NCBI GenBank assembly: GCA_046761005.1
Contig: JBHIFI010000023.1
Location: forward strand, 1-31,125
DNA: 31,125 bases
From: JAGMCJ01 sp046761005
GTDB taxonomy: Archaea > Thermoplasmatota > Thermoplasmata > RBG-16-68-12 > JAGMCJ01
Direction: 5' to 3'
How positions within the stretch are numbered: position 1 is the stretch's first letter; every line of letters begins with the position of its first letter. Made by a program: the position numbers and the translations under genes. The notes under the pieces were generated by a model that made no database searches, was not told the DNA's origin, and was given only the letters and a program-made list of their open reading frames with translations. Shown in pieces: positions 7,306-13,366 of the stretch.

Positions 7306-7826
7306 CGGTTCGATGTGGAGCGGGGAGGCGGTGGACACAACCGAACTGGCGGGCGAGTTCATGACCATTTCGACAAGAGAATGATTCCTGAAGGCGAAGC
7401 TTTCGCCGGAGGAGCGGTCCAATCTCAGTGAGCTCGGGGGCAGGGACTCAGGATGCGCGACCTCGCGTCGGACGAAGACTGCTTCGTGAGGGAGAGTATG
7501 GGCACGTACCGGGTGGACGTGGGCAGCGTGATGTTCTGCAGGGTCGCCAGGCTCGGCTCTACGCACATAATAGTGACGCTAGTGACGCCGACCCCTGCGG
7601 CTCTTCCCCCCGAAACTGGCTACCTCATAAAGGGGGCACTGAGGCAATCGCGCGGCTGCTAGTGGAACTCGTAGCCCCTGGAAGTCGTGCGGGCGGAGAC
7701 CCAGTTCGACCCTCCAGACGGGCGACGCGCCTGGGCTGGCGACAGCGAACGGGTGAAGCGCAGCACCGAGTTCCCGCGAGGGAGCAATAATCATATCGCA
7801 CAGCCTCATATCGCACGAGGGAGAAG
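7306..7826. other. Gene-poor stretch, possible decayed coding DNA
   Basis: I recognise nothing intact. A 69-residue frame at 7453-7662 and several overlapping frames on both strands are open, as expected for G+C-rich DNA, but none has a convincing ribosome binding site or family. Its position after the PKD remnant makes further decay products plausible. The last 40 bases hold the direct repeat and leader of the next gene. Confidence 0.35.
7791..7816 (+). promoter_or_regulatory. Direct repeat TCATATCGCAC x2 before the TIGR04076-like gene
   Basis: The 11-base sequence TCATATCGCAC occurs at 7791-7801 and again at 7806-7816, 15 bases apart, ending 10 bases before the ATG at 7827. Its AT-rich centres and position suggest an operator or a duplicated promoter element. 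No binding protein is known for it. Confidence 0.45.
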
Positions 7827-8114
7827 ATGCTCGAGATCGTTGTGAAGGAGGTAAGGGGCACGTGCCCCGTTCACAGAACGGGCGACAAGATGGTGATAGA
7901 AGGTCCGAGGCTCGTCCTCGATGAAACGGATGCGGTATGCGTTCACGCTCTCTCCACGATACTGCACTACGTTCCCGCTCTGGAGAAGGGTGTGGACCCA
8001 CTCTCGCTGGGGCTGGCGAAGGAGAAGGGCGTGGCATACATGCAGTGCGTGGACCCGGGCAATCCCTACACGGAGGGCGGGACAGTGATATTCGAGTGCA
8101 GAAAGACTGCCTGA
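7827..8114 (+). CDS. TIGR04076-like small protein
   Basis: The 95-residue soluble protein has the pattern of the TIGR04076 family: an N-terminal strand ending in a conserved cysteine (VRGTCPVHRTGD, Cys13), a GD.M.IEGP turn, a central helical part with a second cysteine (DAVCVHALSTIL) and a C-terminal strand ending VIFEC. Members are widespread in anaerobes and archaea and have no established biochemical function. The ATG is preceded by GAGG at good spacing and by the tandem direct repeat at 7791-7816. It converges on asnS, with two bases between the stops. The family assignment rests on motif pattern only. Confidence 0.75.
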   Translation: MLEIVVKEVRGTCPVHRTGDKMVIEGPRLVLDETDAVCVHALSTILHYVPALEKGVDPLSLGLAKEKGVAYMQCVDPGNPYTEGGTVIFECRKTA

Positions 8115-8116
8115 GC

Positions 8117-9406
8117 CTACGGATAGGATCGCGTCAGCGTTCTGGGGAACGGAATCGCATCCCTTATATGGCCCAGCCTGCATATCCACTGGACGACCCT
8201 GTCAATTCCCATGCCGAATCCAGAGTGCGGGACAGCGCCATATCTCCTGGTGTCGAAGTACCATTCGTAGCTACTCAGATCCTCGCCATCTCTGATCAAA
8301 TTCTCTTTCATTTTCTTTATGTCGTTTTCCCTCTCCGACCCACCGATAATTTCATCGCCTATCTCCGGAGCAATGAAATCGAAGGACAACGTCAACTCCG
8401 GGTTATCTGGGTCGACTCTCTTGTAGAAAGCCATGATCTCCCTTGGATAGTGTGTCACAATCGCTGGTTTGTCGAAGAAAGCCATGAGTTTTCTTTCCTC
8501 GATCGTCCTCAGGTCCTTCCCCCATTCGATGTCCATTCCTGCTTCCCGGAGTTTCTCGATCGCCTCGGAGTAATTCAGCTTGGGGAAGGGTGGTCTTATT
8601 CTTCTTAAATCATCAGGATCTCGGCCAACCGCTCTGAGCTCGTCTGGCATCTCATCGGCCACGAACTCACATATATGAAAAATCAGATTTTCGCCTATCC
8701 CTATGGCCTCATCCATGCCCATCCATGCCATCTCTGCCTCTGCATGCCAGTATTCAGTGAGATGTCTTGTCGTCCTCGACTTCTCCGCCCTGAAGGATGG
8801 GGCTACGCAGTATATCTTCTCTAAACCCATCATGGTAGCTTCTGCATACAGCTGCCAACTCTGTGTAAGATAGACCTTCCTCCCGAAATAATCCACCTCA
8901 AACTGAGAAGATCCGCCTTCACAGGCGGATGGTGTGAATGATGGAGACTGAGTCTCATAGAATCCTTCGCTCCTGAAGTAATCATGTATAGCTCCAAAGA
9001 CGGATGAGCGGACCTTGAGGATGTTTGTCATCTCTTGTGATCTCACCCACAAGTGCCTTACATCAAGGAGGAACTCCTTGCTCTTATCCTTTGATATGGG
9101 GAATTTCTCCGCTAAGCTGATGACGCGGAAGTCATTTGCCCTGATTTCATAGCCGCCTGGGGCCCTTTCGTCCTCAACGACTTCACCTTTCACTTCGACG
9201 GAGGATTCGACCAGAGCCCTCCTCGCGTCCGCAAACGCTTTCTCAGAGACACTCTCCTTATTTACTGTCGACTGAAGAAGACCGCTAGAGTCCCTTATGA
9301 CAGCAAATACAAGGCCCCCACTACTCCTCGTGCGATATATCCAACCGCGGATAATTACGTCCTCGCCGCTATGCTTTCCCTGGAGTATCTCCTTGATGCT
9401 CACCAT
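8117..9406 (-). CDS. asnS: Asparaginyl-tRNA synthetase
   Basis: This is a class II aminoacyl-tRNA synthetase that charges tRNA-Asn. From the ATG at 9406 it has 429 residues, the normal length for the archaeal enzyme. An N-terminal OB-fold anticodon-binding domain spans about residues 14-105 (IIRGWIYRTRSSGG). The catalytic core follows with the segment TPSACEGGSSQFEVDYFG, motif 2 FRAEKSRTTRHLTEYWHAE, and motif 3 GFGMGIDRVVQWI near the C terminus. The SACEGGSS and WHAEAEMAW segments favour AsnRS over the related AspRS. A TTG at 9418 would add four residues but has no support. AT-rich boxes in 9432-9469 lie between this gene and the divergent acetyltransferase. Confidence 0.93.
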   Translation of the reverse strand: MVSIKEILQGKHSGEDVIIRGWIYRTRSSGGLVFAVIRDSSGLLQSTVNKESVSEKAFADARRALVESSVEVKGEVVEDERAPGGYEIRANDFRVISLAEKFPISKDKSKEFLLDVRHLWVRSQEMTNILKVRSSVFGAIHDYFRSEGFYETQSPSFTPSACEGGSSQFEVDYFGRKVYLTQSWQLYAEATMMGLEKIYCVAPSFRAEKSRTTRHLTEYWHAEAEMAWMGMDEAIGIGENLIFHICEFVADEMPDELRAVGRDPDDLRRIRPPFPKLNYSEAIEKLREAGMDIEWGKDLRTIEERKLMAFFDKPAIVTHYPREIMAFYKRVDPDNPELTLSFDFIAPEIGDEIIGGSERENDIKKMKENLIRDGEDLSSYEWYFDTRRYGAVPHSGFGMGIDRVVQWICRLGHIRDAIPFPRTLTRSYP

Positions 9407-9480
9407 GACTCTTGGCAATATGTTCTTTCTGCTAAATTAATTTCTGGTCTCACTAAGATTGATATAAACAGTCGACTTTG

Positions 9481-9930
9481 ATGATGACCGTGATAAGAAA
9501 AGCCACTGTGTCTGACCTTGAACAATTATGCATATTGGAAAGACGCTGCTTCGAAAAAAGGAGATTCTCGCGAGAGCATATCAGATGGCTTTTGGAAAAC
9601 CCTGACGTTGCTTCCTATGTCTACTGCAACAGGGAAAAGGTAGTAGCATCCGTAGTCCTCATGAGGATGGGGAGAACCGGAAAAGTGGTTTCCCTGGGAG
9701 TGGACCCAGACTATAGAAGGAGAGGCATCGCAAAGCATTTGATGGGTCTCGGGGAGAAAGAGATGAGAAACCGAGGTGTAATCTCAATGCATCTTGAGGT
9801 CGGCATCGCAAACGAGGCTGCCATTGAACTCTACAAGTGCCTTGGCTATGAGACGGTCAGAAGAATCCCTGAGTACTACTCCTGGGGAGAGGATGCATTC
9901 ACCATGACAAAAAGGATGAGTCGTCTTTGA
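9481..9930 (+). CDS. RimI/Ard1-type GNAT N-acetyltransferase
   Basis: This is a single-domain GNAT acetyltransferase of 149 residues, of the N-terminal protein acetyltransferase type (RimI in bacteria, archaeal Ard1/Nat). The acetyl-CoA-binding motif is in VSLGVDPDYRRRGIAKHLM, containing R-R-x-G-x-A. The following ELYKCLGYETV segment and the final EYYSWGEDAFTM segment are characteristic of RimI. Two ATGs (9481 and 9484) compete, and a TTG at 9478 is less likely. No strong ribosome binding site is seen. It diverges from asnS. The N-terminal substrate specificity cannot be told from sequence. Confidence 0.85.
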   Translation: MMTVIRKATVSDLEQLCILERRCFEKRRFSREHIRWLLENPDVASYVYCNREKVVASVVLMRMGRTGKVVSLGVDPDYRRRGIAKHLMGLGEKEMRNRGVISMHLEVGIANEAAIELYKCLGYETVRRIPEYYSWGEDAFTMTKRMSRL

Positions 9931-10018
9931 GCAGGAGTTCCGTTGCAACCATGTCCAAGGGCAGGTCATGTTCACAGACATAAGGGACCAAATCGTATTC
10001 TCACCGAGAATGTAGAAA

Positions 10019-10027
10019 GTATTAAAT
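10019..10027 (+). promoter_or_regulatory. TATA-like box for pdaD
   Basis: AGTATTAAA (10019-10027) is centred about 30 bases before the pdaD ATG at 10054, which predicts a transcript starting just upstream of the ATG. No ribosome binding site is present, in line with a leaderless or near-leaderless message. Confidence 0.5.
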
Positions 10028-10053
10028 CCACTCCTGGGATTTCCCGAAATTCC

Positions 10054-10521
10054 ATGCTCTCAGTTCCCAAGAAATTTTTTGTCACCTCGGGTAGAGCCTC
10101 CAGCAAGGTTTCGGATCTGAACGCTTTCGATAGAGCCCTCTTGAATGCAAGGATTGGAGAACAGAATCTCGTGTCCGTATCTTCTGTCCTTCCAGCGGGA
10201 ATAGAGCATGTGAAGCCTCACGACCTCCCCGTGGGGGCGATAACACACTGCGTTCTTGCTCAGCAGAGGGGTGGAGAGGGAGAGATGATTTCTGCGGGGA
10301 TAGCATACAGTTTTAGAAAGGATGCCAAAGGTGGCTACGTCTCCGAGGGCCACATACACGGAACGAAAAAGGCCCTCAAAGAGATACTTGAGTGGAAAAT
10401 GGAAGAGATGGCCAGACTGAGAAGGGTAGAGCTAGAACCTGTCAAGTTCAAAATAGAGGAGCTGTCGATTCCCACGGATCATTACGGTGCTTGCGTTGCA
10501 GCCCTCATCTACTTAGGATAA
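10054..10521 (+). CDS. pdaD: Pyruvoyl-dependent arginine decarboxylase
   Basis: This enzyme converts arginine to agmatine, the first step of archaeal polyamine synthesis, and agmatine also serves for agmatidine modification of tRNA-Ile2. It is 155 residues from the ATG at 10054, starting in the family manner (MLSVPKKFFVTSG). It is made as a proenzyme that cleaves itself between two serines. Here the site is in LVSVSSVLPAGIEHV, between Ser43 and Ser44, and Ser44 would become the pyruvoyl group. Later conserved parts are GGEGEMISAGIAY and the EGHIHGTKKALKE segment. The frame is open upstream to 9943 but that part is not family-like. The stop overlaps the next ATG (TAATG), so the two genes are translationally coupled. 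Confidence 0.94.
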   Translation: MLSVPKKFFVTSGRASSKVSDLNAFDRALLNARIGEQNLVSVSSVLPAGIEHVKPHDLPVGAITHCVLAQQRGGEGEMISAGIAYSFRKDAKGGYVSEGHIHGTKKALKEILEWKMEEMARLRRVELEPVKFKIEELSIPTDHYGACVAALIYLG

Positions 10522-10925
10522 TGTATGGTGTCATCGTATGTTCATATTGCAGAAAGGCGAGGGCAGTCAATCTAACCCAGAAGACATCGACTTGCGAGTG
10601 CGGCTCAAGAATAGCAATTTATCAGAGGAAGGTCTTCTTCAGAAGTCATTCACAGAGAGAGGCGGCACAGGCAGTGAGACGGATGAATGAGCTTCTTGCT
10701 GGGGCTCCCGCCTCAGACCAAGAGGATATCAGGGTAACTCCCGAAAGGAAGGAAGATCTGGAGTCGAGTCTTTTCAGCTTTTTCACAGGTGAAGAAAGAA
10801 GCAGAGGGGAGTTGAAGACGCTACTCAAGAAGCTAGGGGTCGAGGATCCCGATAGAATGATTGAGGAACTCCTCAGGAGTGGAATGATATTCGAGCCAAG
10901 AAGGGATCATTTTCGTTTGGTCTGA
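10521..10925 (+). CDS. DUF1922-like zinc ribbon fused to a winged helix
   Basis: The protein has 134 residues. The N-terminal part carries a zinc ribbon (VCSYCRKA then STCECGSR; four cysteines) followed by a KVFFRSHSQREAAQAVRRMNE helix. This matches the small archaeal DUF1922 proteins, in which a CxC/CxxC ribbon precedes a basic stretch and an A..VR.. helix. After an acidic linker, the last 55 residues look like a winged helix: SLFSFFTGEERSRGELKTL, then EELLRSGMIFEPRRDHFRLV, similar in outline to the winged helix at the end of archaeal MCM proteins. Nucleic-acid binding is the likely role, but the target is unknown. The ATG overlaps the pdaD stop by one base, indicating coupling to polyamine synthesis. 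It ends within the convergent neighbour by 19 bases. Confidence 0.75.
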   Translation: MYGVIVCSYCRKARAVNLTQKTSTCECGSRIAIYQRKVFFRSHSQREAAQAVRRMNELLAGAPASDQEDIRVTPERKEDLESSLFSFFTGEERSRGELKTLLKKLGVEDPDRMIEELLRSGMIFEPRRDHFRLV

Positions 10926-12103
10926 CGCATCAAGACCAGGGCTACGAGTATGGCAATAGGGAAAATGACCGTATCGAAGCCGGGTATAGCACCCCCATCA
11001 CTTCCGAGCTTTACCACCACGGTACCAGTGGTTGAATAGTCGATTGTCGTAAAGGTGTCCTCGATCGATGGCGTTCCATTCGGAGAGGAGATGTAGGAAT
11101 AGGGATAGTAGTAGTCCTCAAGATGCGTGCTATTACCATCGGATTTCCATTCACTGAACCTGTTCGCCCCCCTGATAAGGAATTCGTGATTTGCCATATC
11201 TATCGTAACATTCACTCCTCCTCCATACATTGGCATAAAGAAATTCAGCCAAGCGTGCCCTACCCATTCATTCGTGATGGAGTTATACATAGCTCCGAGT
11301 TCCACCCAAGAAGGAATGCCTCGCGCCCTTAGAAGGGAAACAAAAAGAAAGGACAGGTCGTCGCAATCACCACCCCCGTCTTGAAGTGTCTGCGTTGGGT
11401 ATTTCACCTCTCCACTTCTCGACGCACTATAAGAAATGTGAGTGTCTAGATACTCAAAAATCCTTTGAGCTATCTCGTAGACTGAAAGACCGCCAGGTGC
11501 GATTTGTGAAGCGAGAGTCTCTATGGGAGTGCCTTCATACTGAAGCCGCCACTCATCGTGATTGTACTGTGTCGAGAGTTTGATAAAGAGGGGGTTGGTC
11601 TTGCTGGCATCGCTGACCGACAAGACATCAGATTCGTCGATGTCCCACCACACCGTCCTTGTTTGAATATGGTATGTGGCTTGGATATGGGCCTCTCCGG
11701 GTCCTTGCCAGACCATCCAGTCACTTCCGTACTTCTCTATCAGGTTGTAATCGGGACTAGATGTTATATCGAAGACTTGCTGTGTTCCTCCGCCGATTTT
11801 TGGCGGCTCAGGAACATCAACTGTGTATGTTGAGACCGAGGATATCACAATCGATCTTCTAACTGTGAAGTCAACGGTCTCAGGAAATGTCCTGTATGAA
11901 AGGGGGTTGAGCCAGTCGACAAGGGCTTCTCTGAAAAAAGGAGTCAGAAGAATGATGACTAGGATAATGAGAAAGACTACTAAAAGTGCTCGTTTCACGC
12001 CGATACGTCTTCGCTTTGGTTTGGATGGCGCCACCGCCCTCTGCTTCCTGGGTTTGGTCCTCCGAGTTTCTGGCGGTGGAGGAGGTGGTGGCGGCGTGCT
12101 CAT
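10907..12103 (-). CDS. Transglutaminase-like membrane protein with PGF-CTERM-like tail
   Basis: The product is 398 residues from the ATG at 12103. An N-terminal cytoplasmic poly-proline run (eight consecutive prolines) and a basic stretch precede a transmembrane helix at about 38-56. The outer part carries a transglutaminase/cysteine-protease-like core with the triad Cys247 (GGGDCDDLSFLF), His283 (VGHAWLNFF) and Asp302 (VTIDMANHEF). The C terminus has IPGF at 373-376, then a hydrophobic helix and the basic end RQTKRK. This is the layout of PGF-CTERM sorting tails, which archaeosortase ArtA removes while transferring the protein to lipid. A retained N-terminal helix plus such a tail is unusual. 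An in-frame ATG at 12136 is an alternative start. The ribbon-helix-helix gene lies just upstream on the same strand. Substrates are unknown; peptidase or cross-linking activity is possible. Confidence 0.85.
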   Translation of the reverse strand: MSTPPPPPPPPETRRTKPRKQRAVAPSKPKRRRIGVKRALLVVFLIILVIILLTPFFREALVDWLNPLSYRTFPETVDFTVRRSIVISSVSTYTVDVPEPPKIGGGTQQVFDITSSPDYNLIEKYGSDWMVWQGPGEAHIQATYHIQTRTVWWDIDESDVLSVSDASKTNPLFIKLSTQYNHDEWRLQYEGTPIETLASQIAPGGLSVYEIAQRIFEYLDTHISYSASRSGEVKYPTQTLQDGGGDCDDLSFLFVSLLRARGIPSWVELGAMYNSITNEWVGHAWLNFFMPMYGGGVNVTIDMANHEFLIRGANRFSEWKSDGNSTHLEDYYYPYSYISSPNGTPSIEDTFTTIDYSTTGTVVVKLGSDGGAIPGFDTVIFPIAILVALVLMRQTKRK

Positions 12104-12170
12104 GGCAATGAAAAATGAGTGGGGTACTGATATCATGATTTCGAATCCGTTTTCAGTTTTGAAATCACAC

Positions 12171-12329
12171 CTACTGTTTCTTGACGTCCTGCAATTTCTC
12201 TCTTATAGCCTCCTTCACAAAATCAGCGACGCTGACGTAGCCGAGCTGCGGGTTCTGCTTTATGAGTTGTTGAATATAGATATGCAACCCCCTGGGTATT
12301 GAAACAGTGCTGTAGAGAGATTTTGTCAT
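12171..12329 (-). CDS. Ribbon-helix-helix (CopG-type) DNA-binding protein, 52 residues
   Basis: This tiny gene encodes 52 residues that match the archaeal ribbon-helix-helix pattern closely. A strand STVSIPRGL is followed by a helix (HIYIQQLIKQNPQLG), then the turn YVSVADFVKEAIREKLQDV, equivalent to GYsSVsEFVReAIReKL in CopG/NikR-type N-terminal domains. It should act as a dimer on an inverted repeat. The start at 12329 fits a TATA-like box (12354-12362) 29 bases upstream, giving a leaderless message. The transglutaminase-like gene begins 35-68 bases downstream on the same strand, so co-transcription and autoregulation of that unit are plausible. No toxin partner is adjacent, which argues against a plain antitoxin. 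Confidence 0.85.
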   Translation of the reverse strand: MTKSLYSTVSIPRGLHIYIQQLIKQNPQLGYVSVADFVKEAIREKLQDVKKQ

Positions 12330-12353
12330 TTGGAACTAATTGAACTGTACGTC

Positions 12354-12362
12354 ACATATAGT
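12354..12362 (-). promoter_or_regulatory. TATA-like box for the ribbon-helix-helix gene
   Basis: The minus strand reads ACTATATG across 12362-12354, centred 29 bases before the ATG at 12329. The message would start at or next to the ATG. Bases 12363-12483 upstream are AT-rich and hold no gene. Confidence 0.5.
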
Positions 12363-12483
12363 TTGTTCAGAAGTTATCGATAGTGATTCTCATTCTGAAT
12401 TGTATCTTTAGGGCTATCTCTCAATCACATGTCAATTAAACTTGTGGGTGATATCAACTACAGATAGTTCAGGATTTCTCTGG

Positions 12484-13245
12484 CTATTCCTCTCGATTTC
12501 TCGCTAGTTTCTTCCTCCTCACTTCCCTAATCCTCTTTTTCTTGAGTTCCTCGGGTAGGCATTCCGGAAGAATGAAGTTGTACGCCCTCCAATAAAGCAG
12601 AAGGGCATACAGAAAGGAGGCAAACAAGAATGTAACCCCCACCCACTTAATGTCTGGAATCTCCGGAATAAGGATGAAAGGGAGTATGAGTAACACGTAG
12701 AATGTCCTGTATATTATGGCTCGGAGAAGGCTAGGGAAAACGTCGCCCTTTGAGGCCCCGTATCCTATCACCGATCCCGTTGAGGCATGCAATGCGACAA
12801 TTCCGATTGATAGTAGAGCGAGTACGAAAAGAATGAAAGGGTCAAAGACCACATCCCCGACTCGCAAAGTAAAATAGCTGTCATAGAATGCCATCGCCGC
12901 TGCTATTCCCACGGACAGAGAAAGGCCATAGAATGTGGTATCGAACTTCAACTGGAATCTCTTCATGTTCAGGAATATTGTCTTGAAAGATTCTTCCAGG
13001 ATAGCCATTCCCGTGAGAAGGAGAAATAGGATCCAGATAGGACCGTATCCGTATTGAAGAGATAATCTGAGGATGTTTCCAATTGCTCCGAAAATGAATC
13101 CAATAACCAGCGTGAAAAAGACCTTTTGGAAATCGAAAAGGGTCTTCTCCACGCGAGGATAATCGTAATCTTTGAGTGCGTGCCAGATGAGCACAAAAGC
13201 TGGGCTCCCAGCCATAATTGCGCTAGCGATAAACGGCACATCCAT
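12484..13245 (-). CDS. PrsW-like multi-pass membrane protein (putative intramembrane protease)
   Basis: The product has 253 residues with about seven to eight hydrophobic helices and a very basic C-terminal tail (KKKRIREVRRKK). Helix 3 ends in ILEESFK, giving the EExxK motif (Glu84, Glu85, Lys88) that defines PrsW-type proteases. It is followed by FDTTFYGLSLSVGIA (Asp102), resembling the second PrsW motif, and a later ALHASTGSVIGYG segment carrying a histidine (His153). PrsW cleaves membrane-bound anti-sigma factors in Bacillus, and archaeal members have no assigned substrate. The Glu usually found after the second motif is replaced here by Tyr-Asp (121-122), so activity is uncertain. The start fits a palindromic AGATATATCT box 29 bases upstream. 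It diverges from the zinc-ribbon/TPR gene. Confidence 0.65.
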   Translation of the reverse strand: MDVPFIASAIMAGSPAFVLIWHALKDYDYPRVEKTLFDFQKVFFTLVIGFIFGAIGNILRLSLQYGYGPIWILFLLLTGMAILEESFKTIFLNMKRFQLKFDTTFYGLSLSVGIAAAMAFYDSYFTLRVGDVVFDPFILFVLALLSIGIVALHASTGSVIGYGASKGDVFPSLLRAIIYRTFYVLLILPFILIPEIPDIKWVGVTFLFASFLYALLLYWRAYNFILPECLPEELKKKRIREVRRKKLARNREE

Positions 13246-13268
13246 GAAACCGCTGGATTATCGGTAGC

Positions 13269-13278
13269 AGATATATCT
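13269..13278 (-). promoter_or_regulatory. TATA-like box for the PrsW-like gene
   Basis: AGATATATCT, a perfect palindrome, is centred about 29 bases before the ATG at 13245 and predicts a leaderless message on the minus strand. Confidence 0.5.
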
Positions 13279-13330
13279 TTAACTGTGCCTGAATTGAGAA
13301 GCTTTAGACAACAATTAAATATCCAGGCAA

Positions 13331-13339
13331 TTTATATAA
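13331..13339 (+). promoter_or_regulatory. TATA box for the zinc-ribbon/TPR gene
   Basis: TTTATATAA at 13331-13339 is a near-ideal archaeal TATA box. The predicted start is around 13361, a few bases before the GTG at 13367. It is the strongest-looking promoter in the window. Confidence 0.6.
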
Positions 13340-13366
13340 TACGAGTACAGCAGCCTGGACATTACG

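Noticed and set aside
9943..10053. Longer N terminus for the arginine decarboxylase
   Set aside because: The family begins at MLSVPKK, and a TATA-like box lies inside the proposed extension.
12171..12329. Toxin-antitoxin reading of the ribbon-helix-helix gene
   Set aside because: No small toxin-like gene overlaps or follows it; the downstream gene is a membrane transglutaminase-like protein.
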